A stretch of DNA of 64,000 nt from Metaphire vulgaris. Its lineage: Eukaryota; Annelida; Clitellata; Crassiclitellata; Megascolecidae. Position 1 is the first letter of the stretch. Each line of letters starts with the position of its first letter. The position numbers and the translations under genes are program-made. The notes below the pieces were generated by a model that was not told the origin of the DNA, made no database searches, and worked only from the letters and a program-made list of their open reading frames with translations. The stretch is from the NCBI GenBank assembly GCA_018105865.1, contig CM030870.1, positions 1,800,001 through 1,864,000 of the forward strand, read 5' to 3'. Shown piece after piece: positions 11,298 to 25,000 of this stretch.

Positions 11298-11401
11298 TAC
11301 CTTCATGGGTTGTATACAGTAGGCAGCTTCAGCTTGCGTCGCAGTATACGCAGAAATATTTTTGATGCTGATAAACATGCAATGTATTTCGGCGTAGAAC
11401 A

Positions 11402-11738
11402 GAGGTCACTAAACTCATTTGACGACTGGCCGGTAGAGTGGTTGGTATACCCTACTAGACCCGTAGTAGACCGCGTGTGCCCACAACGCCAGTCTGTTCA
11501 ATACGTGCAAGCCAGAACGGAAAAGAGAGTTTAGCATTCCACGCTAGCCACGAATGTTCAACAGCGTGCAATACGAACAAAAACTGAGAACCAGCATATT
11601 TACCAAAGGGTTATACAAAAGTGACGTTAGCAAAAAGATGATATCGCACCTAGTTTTAGCAAGCAAATTAGATGACGGACCGGATACATTGACCTCGCTG
11701 GTCGGATGTGGCCCACGGGCCGTAGTTTGGTGACCTCA
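11402..11738. mobile_element. hAT remnant with GAGGTCACTAAACT ends
   Basis: CAGAGGTCACTAAACT at the left and AGTTTGGTGACCTC at the right are inverted. GGCCCACGGGCC beside the right end is typical of this hAT end type. No clean TSD. Confidence 0.5.
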
Positions 11739-11739
11739 A

Positions 11740-12418
11740 TCAATCAATCAATCAGTATAATTATAATATAAAAATCAGCACCAAAGATTACAATTCAATA
11801 TCGGAAAATAGTTGTAAAGACAAATGCAAATATATTTCATATTTCTATATTAGATCGTAGTTTGATATATTCCAGGGGTGCACAACCTTTTAAGGACGAA
11901 GGACCACATTTTTCGGTCCCAAGACTCCGCGGGCCAAATGCGCTTTTTCTAATGCAGAAGTGGTATGTTGACAGTAACCGTTAATAGCAATATTTAATAT
12001 GGTTATGGATAAAATTTCATTCGACAGGACTAATGGAATTAATAGAATTTCTGATGATCAATCCAGTAGGAACAAATGACATTGAAATTATTAGTACTGT
12101 AATTTAAATGTAGAATTAAAGGTTAAAGCCTTGTTAATAAAAAATACTAAGACCATATTCAATTATTATCTTTGATCAGGCTGACATCGTCTGCAAACTT
12201 TAAACGTCAAAACTTTTAACTTCAAAAGCAGTAATTGGTTACCAGGCAGTGTCATCCAGAATAATAGCAGCAAGATTTAGGGCAAAATTTGGAAGAAATG
12301 TCTATCAAGGAAGAAAATTCCATTAATTAGTTGAAGAAAGAAATGATGTATGTTAAAGTGATTAGTGACGAGTTCTGAAACGAGCAATCTTGAAGATTTA
12401 CCGGTAATATTGAATATT

Positions 12419-12452
<34 letters not shown>

Positions 12453-12520
12453 CTAATACATTTTTAATGATCTATTTTTCTGTATTTGATGATTGTAGTC
12501 AATTTTCTTTATTATAATTT
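11740..12520. other. No gene; hAT left end and short TG/TA repeat
   Basis: CAGGGGTGCACAACCTTTT near 11873 looks like an orphan hAT end without a partner. (TG)n(TA)n lies at 12420-12451. The ZIP 5' intron probably covers this stretch. Confidence 0.4.
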
Positions 12521-12524
12521 GTAG

Positions 12525-13077
12525 GAAAACGACAATGGGTTGCCAATTGCTGCATTATCATCGTGAAGTCTGTATTATTTCGTTTGTTGTCTGCTCCGTC
12601 TGCAATTTGAGCTTTTGTGTGGTGCATGAGAATCTTGTTAGGAATAGCACAAAACTCTCTTCTGACTTATATCTTCGGCATGTAAGGCGCGAACCGCACA
12701 AGCGTGATATACATACAGAGGCTTCTGTTGCCAACTTCTCATTACACCAGCTTCAAAATGTGTCTGTTGCTCAAGTATCTGTAAATCAAACCTCACCATC
12801 TGATCATGATATGACCAAGTTTTCTTCCAGCATTCGACTTCTTTTTGAGAAGTATGGTAAACATGGCTTTATGACTTTTGAAGGCTTTCAAAAACTTATG
12901 AAAAACATTGGTTTAGCAGAAGTTGAAGTAAAGGACAGAATTACTGGAAACAGTGAAAACAGCCAGGTGTCAAAAAAGCATCCTTCTAATGAAAATGATG
13001 CGACTAGTCGTCCGGGTCATGCGGAGTCACACTTGAATGAAGCACATGATGATATGAATGCTTCAGATTTTCTAAAG
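12525..13077 (+). CDS. ZIP transporter coding exon 1 (ectodomain)
   Basis: Acceptor TTTGTAG precedes GAAAACGACA and the ATG at 12535, so an untranslated exon lies upstream. It encodes residues 1-181: a hydrophobic leader and the FEKYG/FEGFQKL LIV-1 ectodomain motif, ending MNASDFLK. Donor AAG|GTAGCA, phase 0. Confidence 0.88.
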
Positions 13078-16000
13078 GTAGCATTCATTCTTACTATTCT
13101 CATTATACTCATTCTTTACTATTTATTATTATTAAAAATTTACATTTATTGTTTATATCAGTGTTTCTAAAACTTTCTGATGCTGTGGACCAGTAAATGC
13201 CTGGATGAAATTGGCACGGCCCAACAACATTTCAAGTTGCTGTAATGGCTTTGGTGTTAGTTATCGATCGCTGATACAAACACATTTTAAAGAAAATATG
13301 CAATTAAGTAACTAAACTGAAAAACGAAATTTCTCTAAAACTACATTTAACTCTTAAGCAGCCATGTTGTTTTTAGAGAATTTACCCCTCCACAGTTTCC
13401 CAACATGTTTTAATTCGAATATCATAACAATATTGACAATGTACATATCAATTGAAAGGGCTTTTGATTATCTACAAGAATATGAAAAGAAAAATATAAC
13501 ATTTGCAATGACATTCTTCATATTTCATGAGAAGATATAAAAATAAAAAATATTAAAAATTAAAATTGAACTTTGAAGTTCATTAAAAATCGTGTAAGCA
13601 ACAAGACAGTGTAAGTAAGCTATCTGAAATATGCACACACATATAATAGACATTTAAAAATTTATATATAGATGTAAAAATGTCATATTTTAGTTTACAG
13701 AGAATTTAGTGTGAAAGGTCACAAAGAAATTATGACATATGTATTTTTGGCACTTGTCACAAATGCTCCTGAAAGATTTTGTCAGCAACAAGACATGCTG
13801 CTATTTTGCGGGCTGCTCGCAAAATGTCACTGCCTATGTCATCATCATCTTTGCTTTCTGCCAGCTCATCAGCGGCAATAGCTAGACACAAAATGTTTCC
13901 AAGAAGTTCTATCTTCTGTCAATCGTCTTCCTTCTACTATTGTAATTCCTTTCATGTTCATGTCTTCTCTGATGTTGTCCATCCACTTTTTCCTGGGTCT
14001 TCCTCTTCCTTTGTTTCCTTCTATTTGAGTGTAGAGAGAAGGAAACAAAGGAAGCCTATGTAATTGACATTAAAAATTATGTAAAATGTGATATTTTAGT
14101 TTAGAAAGGATCTTGTGTGAAAGATGTCGAAGCAATTATGACATACATATATTTGACACATGTCACAAAAGTTCAAAAACTTGGTTTTTTATACTTTCCA
14201 GCAGAATTTGATCGGTTTAGTTGTCATCGGACGTGGAAATACCCATGTTATCAAACCATTTTCAATCGCTTCTAAACCTTCTTTAGTTGAATAAAACATC
14301 TGCCCCTGTGTATAGAAGGGCATTTAAAATTTAAATGCCAGAAGGACCGCAAATCTTGCCTACGAATCGACATATTTTCGCAGTCAAACTCATGAAATAA
14401 ACGGGTTTTTGCACGTTTTAGAAGCAAAATTATGTTGGCTTTCCGTTAGAATAGCCCTAAATCCTAAATATAGCGGTCTATATATAGAAATGGGTGCGAT
14501 TTCTTGTGCGGTCGATATCGACCGCATAGGCTGCCTAAGAGTTAAGTATTAAAGGCAGATTTGTAGATATAACAATAATTAGTATATAATGTGAACACTG
14601 AGTTGTTTCTAATTCACCAGTTTATCTAATCTTGGTTTAATTGTGGACAATGCTGTTCAAAATAATGAATGAATTCAGAAAATGTTCCTAATACCTATGT
14701 TTCGTTTTAATTACACTCATCGCTGAAAAGCCAGTTTCGATCAAATAAGTGAATACAAATTGAAGAAGAATTGTCAAGGCAATGTTAGATAATTCAGGAA
14801 GTTCAGAGCGGTCTTTTATCCAATATACAACCAGAGATGTTGAAGTTTCAAGTTGTTTTCAACACCTCATCAGCTGCCATCTGAAGCAAATTTTCTTGAA
14901 GATTAACATTCAGTTGGTCTCTCAGAGGCACATATGGGTTTCAGATCTACACATGTCCTTCTCTTGGATCATTTTCTTTTGGAAATAGAATTCAAAGCAT
15001 TATACCAATGTGATGCCTAACTGCGTTTCCTATTGATATATTATCGAGTTCCTATCTTTCATTTGGTTGCCGTCAAATTAAGAGACATGTCGAAATAAAC
15101 CTTGATACACTATTTTCGATGCTTCTTATTTTCGAAATGGCACGGTGTTGCTCGTTATAGGCCTAGTGTCTTTGTGAAATTACATTGCACTGATTACAAT
15201 ACACCAATCATTTAAACTTCTATGCACCTTTTTCAAATTTCAAGTTACAACATTTAGTCCACCTAGTTCTGTTTAATTATTTCAAAATTGATTTCTTATA
15301 TCTACGCCACCCAGTAACTAACCTTTGCGGTCCAGCACTGGATCGCGACCCACAGTTTGAGTAGCACTGGTATAAATAAAGAATAATAATAATAAAGAAA
15401 TGTATTTTAAATAATAAAGAAATGTATTTGAAAACTGGTCTTCTGGTTTATAAAACATTACTGACTAGCCTTCTGAGCTCAACATTTTAAACCTATGCTA
15501 AACAACTCAAAACAATTTGACTCAACAAGATTTGCTGATTTGTTGTTTAATACCCTGTAATAATATTTTGGAAGTTATGGGTCTATATATGTTTCTAGAT
15601 TGTTATTAGAAAATCTCATTAATTTTCTTTTGAGATTGTGCAAAATAGTTTACCAGTAGTTATGTTCAGGATCCAGATGGGAAGTTCTTGTCATTTCATC
15701 AGTGTTGTCAAAAGCATGTAGCAACTAGAGAAGCTGTAAACACAACATCATAGATAAAATGGTGGTTGAAGCACTGAGTTGTAGTTGATGTACATATCGT
15801 ATTTACTGGATTATATGACAAGTCGCGAACTTTTACATAAGGAATTTCGGATGTGGCCTATATTCTTATATACTAACTGAGCGAAAAACTTCAATCCTGC
15901 CCACGTGTGAAAAGGAAACACAAACAATTATCAATGGGAAGTTGGCCTCTCAGCATAGATTTCATACAAAAGATGCTCTTCCAAATTGACATTCTCCATT

Positions 16001-19000
16001 GAGATGGCAATGTCAAACAATTTAAAGTACAACTGGAATTAATAAATGTAATGTGGTTAAATTTAGAAGTTTTAGTAACATCTCTGACAATGGAGTTCTG
16101 GATCCATGGAGCTTTTGCAAGTCAAATAGGGTGACTTATATTCAGGGCGACTTAAATGTTGAGTCTGCAAAAAAGTTTCATCTGGAGTGACTTATATTTA
16201 TGGGCAATTTATAACCTGGGAAATATGGTAATAGCAACTTAGGACAAGTTCTCAAGCCTAAATTATTTCTTCTAAGGCTGTTAAAACCACTGGTATTAAA
16301 GGACCGGTTAACCATTAAAAAAAGCCGGTTAACCAGTCGTTAATGGTATCAGTATTGGTGTTACGATTGTTATTGATTGTCTATTACTGTCATTATTCTA
16401 GTGTCCTGAATCAAGTCAGATTTTGCACTCATTTGGCAATGAATCTCGGCAGTCGCTGACTGTTGCAGAATTCATAGAAACATGTCCTTTGCTCCTTTAT
16501 CTGCTAGATGCCCACATCTGTGACGCTCATGACTCTCATTGCCACTGCAGTGATCATGATGATGATCACCACATCCATATTTATGGCAGCTCAAATAAAA
16601 ATGGAAATGCTTCTGCAGATGGTTGGAGTATGCCATCGCCAGCAGGTTTGATTTTGTCTTGTTGCTTATAATCTAATCTGAGCAGACAATAACCAATCGA
16701 TTTTTATGGCGCCACTACTATAGTGTCTAAGGCAGTGGTTCTCAAACTGTTCAGGATTTCTTGTGTGGCAGTCTCTTAGAAATTATTTGATGACTCGCGT
16801 ACTTTATAAAATGTGAATTTTAAATTAACTGCAATTACTGTAATACATAGGCTACTTGTTTTGTCAATCAATTTTTTAATCAGAAAATTGCAAATCTTAG
16901 TCATCAAATTTAAATTCTAATGGAATAAGCACTCTTAGAGACATCAGTGTGCTTTGTGTTCTGAGTTGTTGGTCTCATTCCAATAAATCAAAAATCTGCA
17001 TTCGTCAAGAAAACCAGCCACCATGTAATCCAAGTGACAGGCAGCCAAAAAGATTCTCAAATGTTTCAACAGGTCTCAGTGACAATTCATTATTTCTCAA
17101 ATACCTGAGTGTATGAGGTAGTCGATATCTTGCAAGTTTAGTTTATTGTTGAACAATGAACATGCATTTTTTGCTGTATTGTTAATTTTAGTTTGGGGTT
17201 ATTCATTCCTTTCCTGTGTTGTGATTAGCGCAATTGGTCTTCTTGCTGTTGGTATCATACCCATAATGAATCAAGTTTTCTACAACCATCTGTTACAGTT
17301 TCTAGTTGCTTTGGCAATTGGTTCCTTGTCAGGAGATGCTCTGCTCCATCTGCTTCCTCACGTAAGTATTTATCATTATAACTGCATAATCACTTGTTCA
17401 TAGATTACACGGCATGACAAATTTTAGCAATGTTTTTGTTTCCTCTACAATTTTTGGTGAAACCTATGGATTTTTGAGTATGTCTTTGAAATTTACCCAC
17501 CATGTAAGGGTTTTAAGAAAACTCCAATTGCACATTTCCACTGTATCACCTTCAGTTACCTAGGTTCTCTACTACAATACTGAAGCGTAAGCAAAACAAA
17601 AGAATACTTTCATGTACAGTTTTTGGTGAAACTAATAGATTTTTTTACATCCTGAAGATGAATCTGTATTTGAAATTTTGGTAAAGCCTTACATTTTAAA
17701 GAAATATATAATTAGGAATTTTACATTGTAATGACTGCATGCTTGAACGCCTGAGCACATATAAGCTCGATTTTCCTGCACAGGGTTTAGTTGTGTCTCA
17801 TGTGGACTATTGCAACCGCATTCTCCTCGGCCTTCCGGACACTCAGCTCAATCGTCTTCCATCATTTCTGAATGTTTCTGCTCAACTGATTTTCGACTGC
17901 TGTTGAAATTTCATTTAATTTAATTTCATTAGTCAATTTCCAGGGCACAATTACAGTCAAATGCACCTCAGCTGCTTAATCAAACAGAAATGTTTAAAGA
18001 CGATTAAGAAAGATTGAGCATGTCACAGATTCATCACACAATGATGGTGGGAGGATGTTCCAGTATGCAGGGCTGAGAGCATGAAAGGATCGATCCCCAT
18101 CTTGGATTGGGTGCGCGGGACCCAGAGGACACGAGTCGAGTCCGATCGCAAGTTGATAGGCCTCTTTCGGTTGCATAATAGCTGACAATCCCTGGCAAGG
18201 TACTCAGGTGCTTCAGCTCATAAACATTTGTTGACCAAGGATATGATTTTATACTCTGCACCGCGCTACCGGTAGCCAATGAAGGTTTCGGAGAACTGGT
18301 GTGATGTGCTGCCCTGTAGCGGCCCCGGTTATGAGACGTGCTGCAGAGTTTAGAACCACCTGCAGCCTTCTAATTTGCTTGTCTGTGATTCGGGCTAGAA
18401 GACTATTGCAATAGTCAATGCACGTGGAGATAAGTGCATGCACCAGTGCTTTCACGGCATCCTCTGCAAGAGAATTGATAATAGTGCGCAGCTGATGCAG
18501 TTGATAAAAGCTTCCCGAGACAATTTTACTGATCTGGTCAGACAGTGAGATTCTCATAGATGATAACTCCAAGGTCTCTGACTGTATTAGTTCGCTTAAT
18601 ATGGACTCCGCCAAGGTTTAGATAGTCGATGTTAACTTTTGCTGTCTGTTCACTGTAGCCCAAGATTATGAACTCAGTTTTTGATGAGTTTAGCTGCAGA
18701 CGGTTTCGAAAAGAACCATCTCTCCATGTCAGCAACACAGTTGGTAAGTATTTTGACGGAATCCTGCAGGGCGGATGGATCACAGCACGAATAGAGCTGA
18801 ATGTCATCAGCATACATGTGCGTTTGCAGCTGATGGCCTATGATGACGTCTTCCAGCTGGCTGATAAAGATGATGAAAAGTAACGGCCCAAGAATTGAGC
18901 CCTGTGGTACTCTACAGCTCACTGGTCTGTTACTTGATAGCTTATCACCATACCGGACTTGCATCGAGTGGTTGGCGAGATAGGATTTTATCCATCCAAG

Positions 19001-22000
19001 GGCCTGACCTCCTATCCCGATTCGTTTCTCCAGCCTACTGATGAGAAAATCAATAGTCTGAGATCGGCCTCCACTGCAGCGCTACTCGTCCCGCGAATGC
19101 GTCTTTCCACCGTGGGTGATCGTGCATTTCCCGTAGCAGCACCACGGGTCTGGAATGGTTTACCACTGGCCATTCAACTCTCACCATCACTAGATGCGTT
19201 TAAGAAGCGCTTAAAGACCTGGCTATTTTGAACTAGTTATGATTCTGTTTTGCATTGTAATGTATTCACTAAGTCTTTATGGATTAGTTACCTCAGTAAT
19301 CTTAACTTTAATAATAATAATAATAGTCCACGCAGTCAAAAGCTATGGATAAATCGAGGAGGACGAGCGCAGTAACCTTCTCTTCATCAGCGGTGTCGAA
19401 CACATCCAAAAGGATGCGAAGAAGAACCGTTTCAGTAGAATGGTTGCTTATATAGGCAGATTGTACCATTGGCAGAAGATGATTTTCTTCCAGGTGGCGT
19501 CTGAGCTGCTTAGCTACGACCCGTTCAATTATCTTTGATAAGAATGATAGATTCGATATGGGGCGGTAGTTTGACATCACACTGGCATCTAAATTTCGTT
19601 TCTTCAATTTCGGTGAAATAAACGATATCTTCTGGGAGACAGGCAGATACTCCTGTTTGAGCGATGCATTGACTATCGCAGTAATAGGTCCTAGTAGGGC
19701 GTCAGTCACCTCTTTGATCAGGAAAGTTGGAACAGGATCAAGTTCAGAAGATTTGGTCGGATACGCTAAGATAATCCGTTTAACTTCCTCCTGAGGGACA
19801 CTTGAAAATCTCTGTATCACTTTTACCTCAACTGTCGACTCCTCTGGAGGCAGTGGACTATTTCCGACCGAACCTCTGATGTTGTCCACCTTCTCCTGGA
19901 AGAAGTCAGCAAACATGTCAGCAGAGATTGCCGTCGTGTCTTGCTCAGTGTTCGTTTTCCGCGCCAGTAGTTGAGTTACAGACCGCCAGAGTCTGGTTGG
20001 TGATTTACCCTCCACCTGCACCCGTCAGATCCAGTAGTCATTTTTCTTAGTCTGGAACAGTTCACGCCTAGACCCCATGGCTTCGACCCATTGGGCCCAA
20101 TCAGTCTCGTCTCGCGTTTGCTTATATCTGCACTCAAGATGCCGGCACCTGCGTCGCGCAGTTCTGCACTCCTTGTCGAGCCATGGTTCCAGTATGTCTC
20201 TTGGTGCAAATGATGTGAGGGGGAGCAAATCTGTCAGCCAGATTTTTTAGCATGCTGTCAAATATTTCAACCATTTCCTCGACAGTGCAATCTTTGGGCA
20301 TATTTCCAAGGGCACTGTCTTGAATCGCCTGCACAAAAAGAGTTTGATCAACCTCGCACCAGCTCCTGACTAGCCGATGTGTTGTCAGAGCCATTCCACA
20401 TGGCAGGCCAATAATCGAAGTAACACAGGCATGATCAGAGTCAGTGGAGGAGGAGGAGAGGCATGACATGGTCATCTCTGATCATGCCTGTGTTACTTCG
20501 ATTATCGGCCTGCAGTCGGCGCTGAATGCAGCTGCAAGACTTGTCTTTAGTGCTGGACGTCGTGACCACATCACCCCACTAACTCACCGGCTTCACTGGC
20601 TCAAAGTTCGAGAGAGAATTGAATACAAACATTCTCTTCTTGCATTCAAGTCCATAAACCAGATTGTTCCAGGGTACTTTCAGGAGTATTTCGTACCGAC
20701 AACATCACCAACATTTTGCAACTGTCCCTGCGGTCCGATGCTCAAAGTCTTATGAAGATACCTCACTGTAAAGCATCACTCTGTTCCAGGTCATTTGCAC
20801 TGTCAGGGCCAAAGACATGGAACGATCTACTGATGTCTGTTAAATCATCCTGTTCTCTGACATCCTTTAAGAAAAATCTAAAGACTTTTTGTTTAGAAAA
20901 TCTTTATTAATTATTATTATTAATTTAATTTTATCGTCCGTTTCAAACACATAGGTGTTCATCGGGGACGCCTCAGACCACAAACCGCAGTGCTCATCGG
21001 CAGAGCAGACTGTAGCTGAGGAGGGTCGGTTCGGTCCAAGTCAAAAACCAAAAATCAGTCAGGACTATACCAAGACTTAAGGAGGAAATAAATAAGTTTT
21101 AAGGTGACGCCTAAAAATATCTAGAGAAGAGGCCATCCGAATATCAAGGGGAAGGGAGTTCCAAACATATGGAGATGCATAACTAAAGGCCCTACACCCA
21201 GATTTAGTGCGACGAAAGGGAATTTTAAGAAGGCATTTATTTGCAGACCTTGTGGATATATATGGCTGCTGATATAATAGCATTTCTCGAAGATAAGTGG
21301 GATGCTGATTTCTTAGTATCTTAAAAGTGAGGGTAGCAATTTTGAATTTAATACGTTGTTCAATGGGAAGCCAATGCAACCTACAAAGGACAGGGGTAAT
21401 GTGATCAAATTTCCCCGTTGGAATTACAATTCTCGCAACAGCATTCTGAATAGTCTGGAGACGTTGGAGAGAACACTTCGGCAACCCGAAAAAAGCGAAT
21501 TACAATAGTCGATTTTAGACGAAATAAATGTATTAGCTAAGATTATTGAAGACCTTGTGTCCAATGTCTTACGAATCTGTCTAAAGTGACGCATGAATGC
21601 GAAACAAGACTGTGACAATTTAGAAAAATGTGACTTGAACGATGCATACCCCCCACGATGCATACCCCCCACTGAGTTTTTTTGCTTGTCAGGGTTTACC
21701 AGGTCCAAGCCGCTATCCTTGTGTTGAAAACAGAGCTGATGACCTTTTTTTGCTTGTCAGCCTTTTTCGGCAAGGTTTGTTTACCTTTATTTATTTACTG
21801 GAGAAAACACTGCTAATGACTGTTTTTTCTTGCTTGTCAAAATTTTTCGGGATTTCATTGCATTCTTCACCAACTTTCTAGAAATTCACTGCATTCTCCC
21901 ACCAACTTTCTAGAAATTCATTGCATCCCCCCACCAAGAATTTGTGGAACTGCTGCTGCTATCAACTATGCTTGGGGTGGGATGAAAAACTTAGGGTTTT

Positions 22001-25000
22001 GACAGTTATTGATGATAATACTCACCATACTGGTTCCATTTGTTAATTAGTTAGTTACTGAAGCTATATTTAATTTTTGAACGAGAATTCTTGGGGTTGC
22101 TGGTAAAGAAGTTAATTCTTTACAGAATTAATTCATAAAAGTTCTTGAAGAATGGGAAGAAATCAAACCCGATTTAGAATCACATCCAATAGCAACATTT
22201 ATAATCCAACAGGGAATTTGATTGGCAATTGATGTTAAAGTGTTCATGATATTCCATATACCAACCATCACCAAAACTACATGTCAAGTAAACATTAGTC
22301 AAAATAATTTCACCCATCTGAGCAGTAGGCAATAATGAATCTTTCGCATTTAAATCTTAATTTAATCCATTTACTGGCCATGATCCATATGTGCATCCTC
22401 TTTACATTGCGTTACAAATAAATGACCGGTAAAGAGGTTAAGATTTGGTTTATTATTTATTCACAAAATTACATTGAGTTATTAGATATTTGCTACGCTT
22501 ACTAAACCTCATGGTGTATGTATTGATAACTGTGTGTGAAATAAGGATTAACACTGAACTTAAAACATAACGTAAAATTTGTCGTTAAGGCTGTGGTACC
22601 ACATGTCCACCGTGATCGTGGAAAACATCATTCAAATGAGACGAATTTTGAATTGGAGCACTCAGCACATGACATCTTATCCGAAAAGAGAGCTGTTTGG
22701 TGTGGACTTACTGCACTTTCCGGAATATTCCTCTTCTTCATTGTTGAAAGGCTTGTTGGGTTTTGCTCTGAGAAAAGGCGCATAAAGCACGGGTCTCAAG
22801 TGAGTGCACTGAATTTCTTTTGAACGCTATTTCAGGGCTACCGTAATTTAGCACGCATTGTCCGCACCTACGGATAGTCCGCACCCGCCTTTTGCCTGTA
22901 AAATTTGAATCAGAAAGCCCACACTCTCCCATTTATGGGGACAAGTGTGATTGGAGACAAAACCATCGGGGCAGTGTGGGATTGGCCATCATGGGACGGG
23001 GCTGACCGGGGTGAGGGTGAGGATTCTTGCCTCTGTGCAGATCTCTACTACCAACCATGGTAGCATTAAGCGTTGCTGTCATTTCTATACTTATGTTTTT
23101 TGTACTTTCTTTGTATATCATAATGCTATCAGAGTACCTGTAGATGGACATCAGCTGCCCAGAATTGGTCAGCTGCCTGAGGTTGGTCATCTGCTTGGTC
23201 TCCGTGTTGACTCTACCCAGTAGTTATGACACTGCACGTCTATGGTGCTGGAGATGTTACCCCATTACCGGTTGAGTTAGCACTAGTCATTCTCTACCTG
23301 GCATTGCTGTGACACAATGAAAAGATTTGATGTTGAATCATTTTGGATGAACCATTGAACCTGTTCCCAACTGCCTTTTGTCACTGCTTAATGACATTGT
23401 TCAATATGCATTATGAAATTATGAACAGGAAAGTGACTCGTCAAAGACAACCGGTCTATTAACTTCGAAAGAGGAAAAGAAAAAGTCAACAAAGCTAAGC
23501 CATAATTCCTTGATGTCCTGTGAAGAAATCGTTATGATGGTTCATTCAAACAAGGGTACATTGATATTTACAGCATTATGAAGTTTATACAAATTATTTT
23601 TTTTGCTTGTCAGAGGATTTTTAGTGAAGGCGGCAAACTTTAGGAGGGTCGGCAAATTTAAAATTTGGAAATTTTTCAAACGGCGACATGAGCAGCATGA
23701 GTGCATGCTACGCCTCTGGTGCCAAAGACCCTACCTAGAACTGCATCTGATATGAATGAATTTGGGGCGGTGGGTTAGCCATGAGCCATAGGCGGCCAAA
23801 GTGCATGCTACGCCACTGACTGTTGTCAATCTTTTTGTTCATGAACTTGAACTTTAATTATACTACCATTTAGCAATTGAAAACTTGATGTTATAATTTA
23901 GAAGCTAAAACATAGTAGTGTATTACTATAAGTGTTTTTGTTAAAGTTGTTGACGGTGAGCGGACAGAAAAGGCTGTGGCAGGGACAAGGAGAAGCAATG
24001 TGGGACGGGGTTGGGACATAGAGAAATATTTGGGTGTGGGGTGGGGATAAAAAGTTGTTCCAGTGTTACTCTCTAGCAGTTGGAGCTGGAATTGTTGGCC
24101 TATAGATACCTTAGTGCTTCCTATTCTGGAACCGTGGTTATGCCGGTGGTTATGTACATATGATATTGTATTGATCCTATTCCAATGATAATGTTAGATG
24201 TGCGAAAGATGGCTAATGATGCTCATGATGAAGTTCATCGAAACTGTGAAGCTGTGACCGCTGTCAGTAATTCAGATCGGAGTCACATCAGTGTCACTGG
24301 AGGTCATCACCACAGTCATGAAGTGCCTAAGTCAGTTGCAGCTGTTGCTTGGGTTGTTATTTTTGGTGATGGCTTGCACAATTTTGCAGATGGCCTTGCA
24401 ATTGGTAAGACCATTTGGGTGCATTGCAGTTTTTATAAATTTGGATTAAAAATCATAGTATATCAGTAATTAATTCATTTTATGGCTGACTCTTTCTTAG
24501 GACTCAAAATATTCATATTTTGATCTATTTGATTTCTTTCAATTTGTGAATTTTCTATGCTGTGCTGAGTAATTGTTAGCTTGCCTCGTTATATTTTATT
24601 TTATATATTTTGTATGTGTCATTGTATTTTCCTTGATTGTTGGGTTGAAGTTTCTTCAATTTTATAGGCGTAACCCTTCATGTAATTTCTGGACAATATT
24701 ATAGTGTTGGTTGAAGTTGTTAAAACTGCTGGTTTTAAAGGACCGAATAACCGTTCAAATAAAGACCAGTGTCGTTAGCGGCAGCCTGGCCTACATCAAA
24801 GCACTTTGATGTTGCTGGCCTCTTGCGGCCTACATCAAAGCGTTTTGATGTTTTCACATTGAAATTACAGTTGACCGGTCAAGGTTAAAAGGACCGGTCC
24901 TTGCTCTTCATCATCATCAACAACCATAGGCTCAACGCCCGTAGGCGCCCGATGCCTTTTCCACTATTGTCTCCCACACCTCTCTGTTTTGCGCGGCATG

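Noticed and set aside
13779..14063. Ser-rich open frame in ZIP intron 1
   Set aside because: It is the antisense of an RTE LINE tail whose minus strand reads [12 protein letters not shown].
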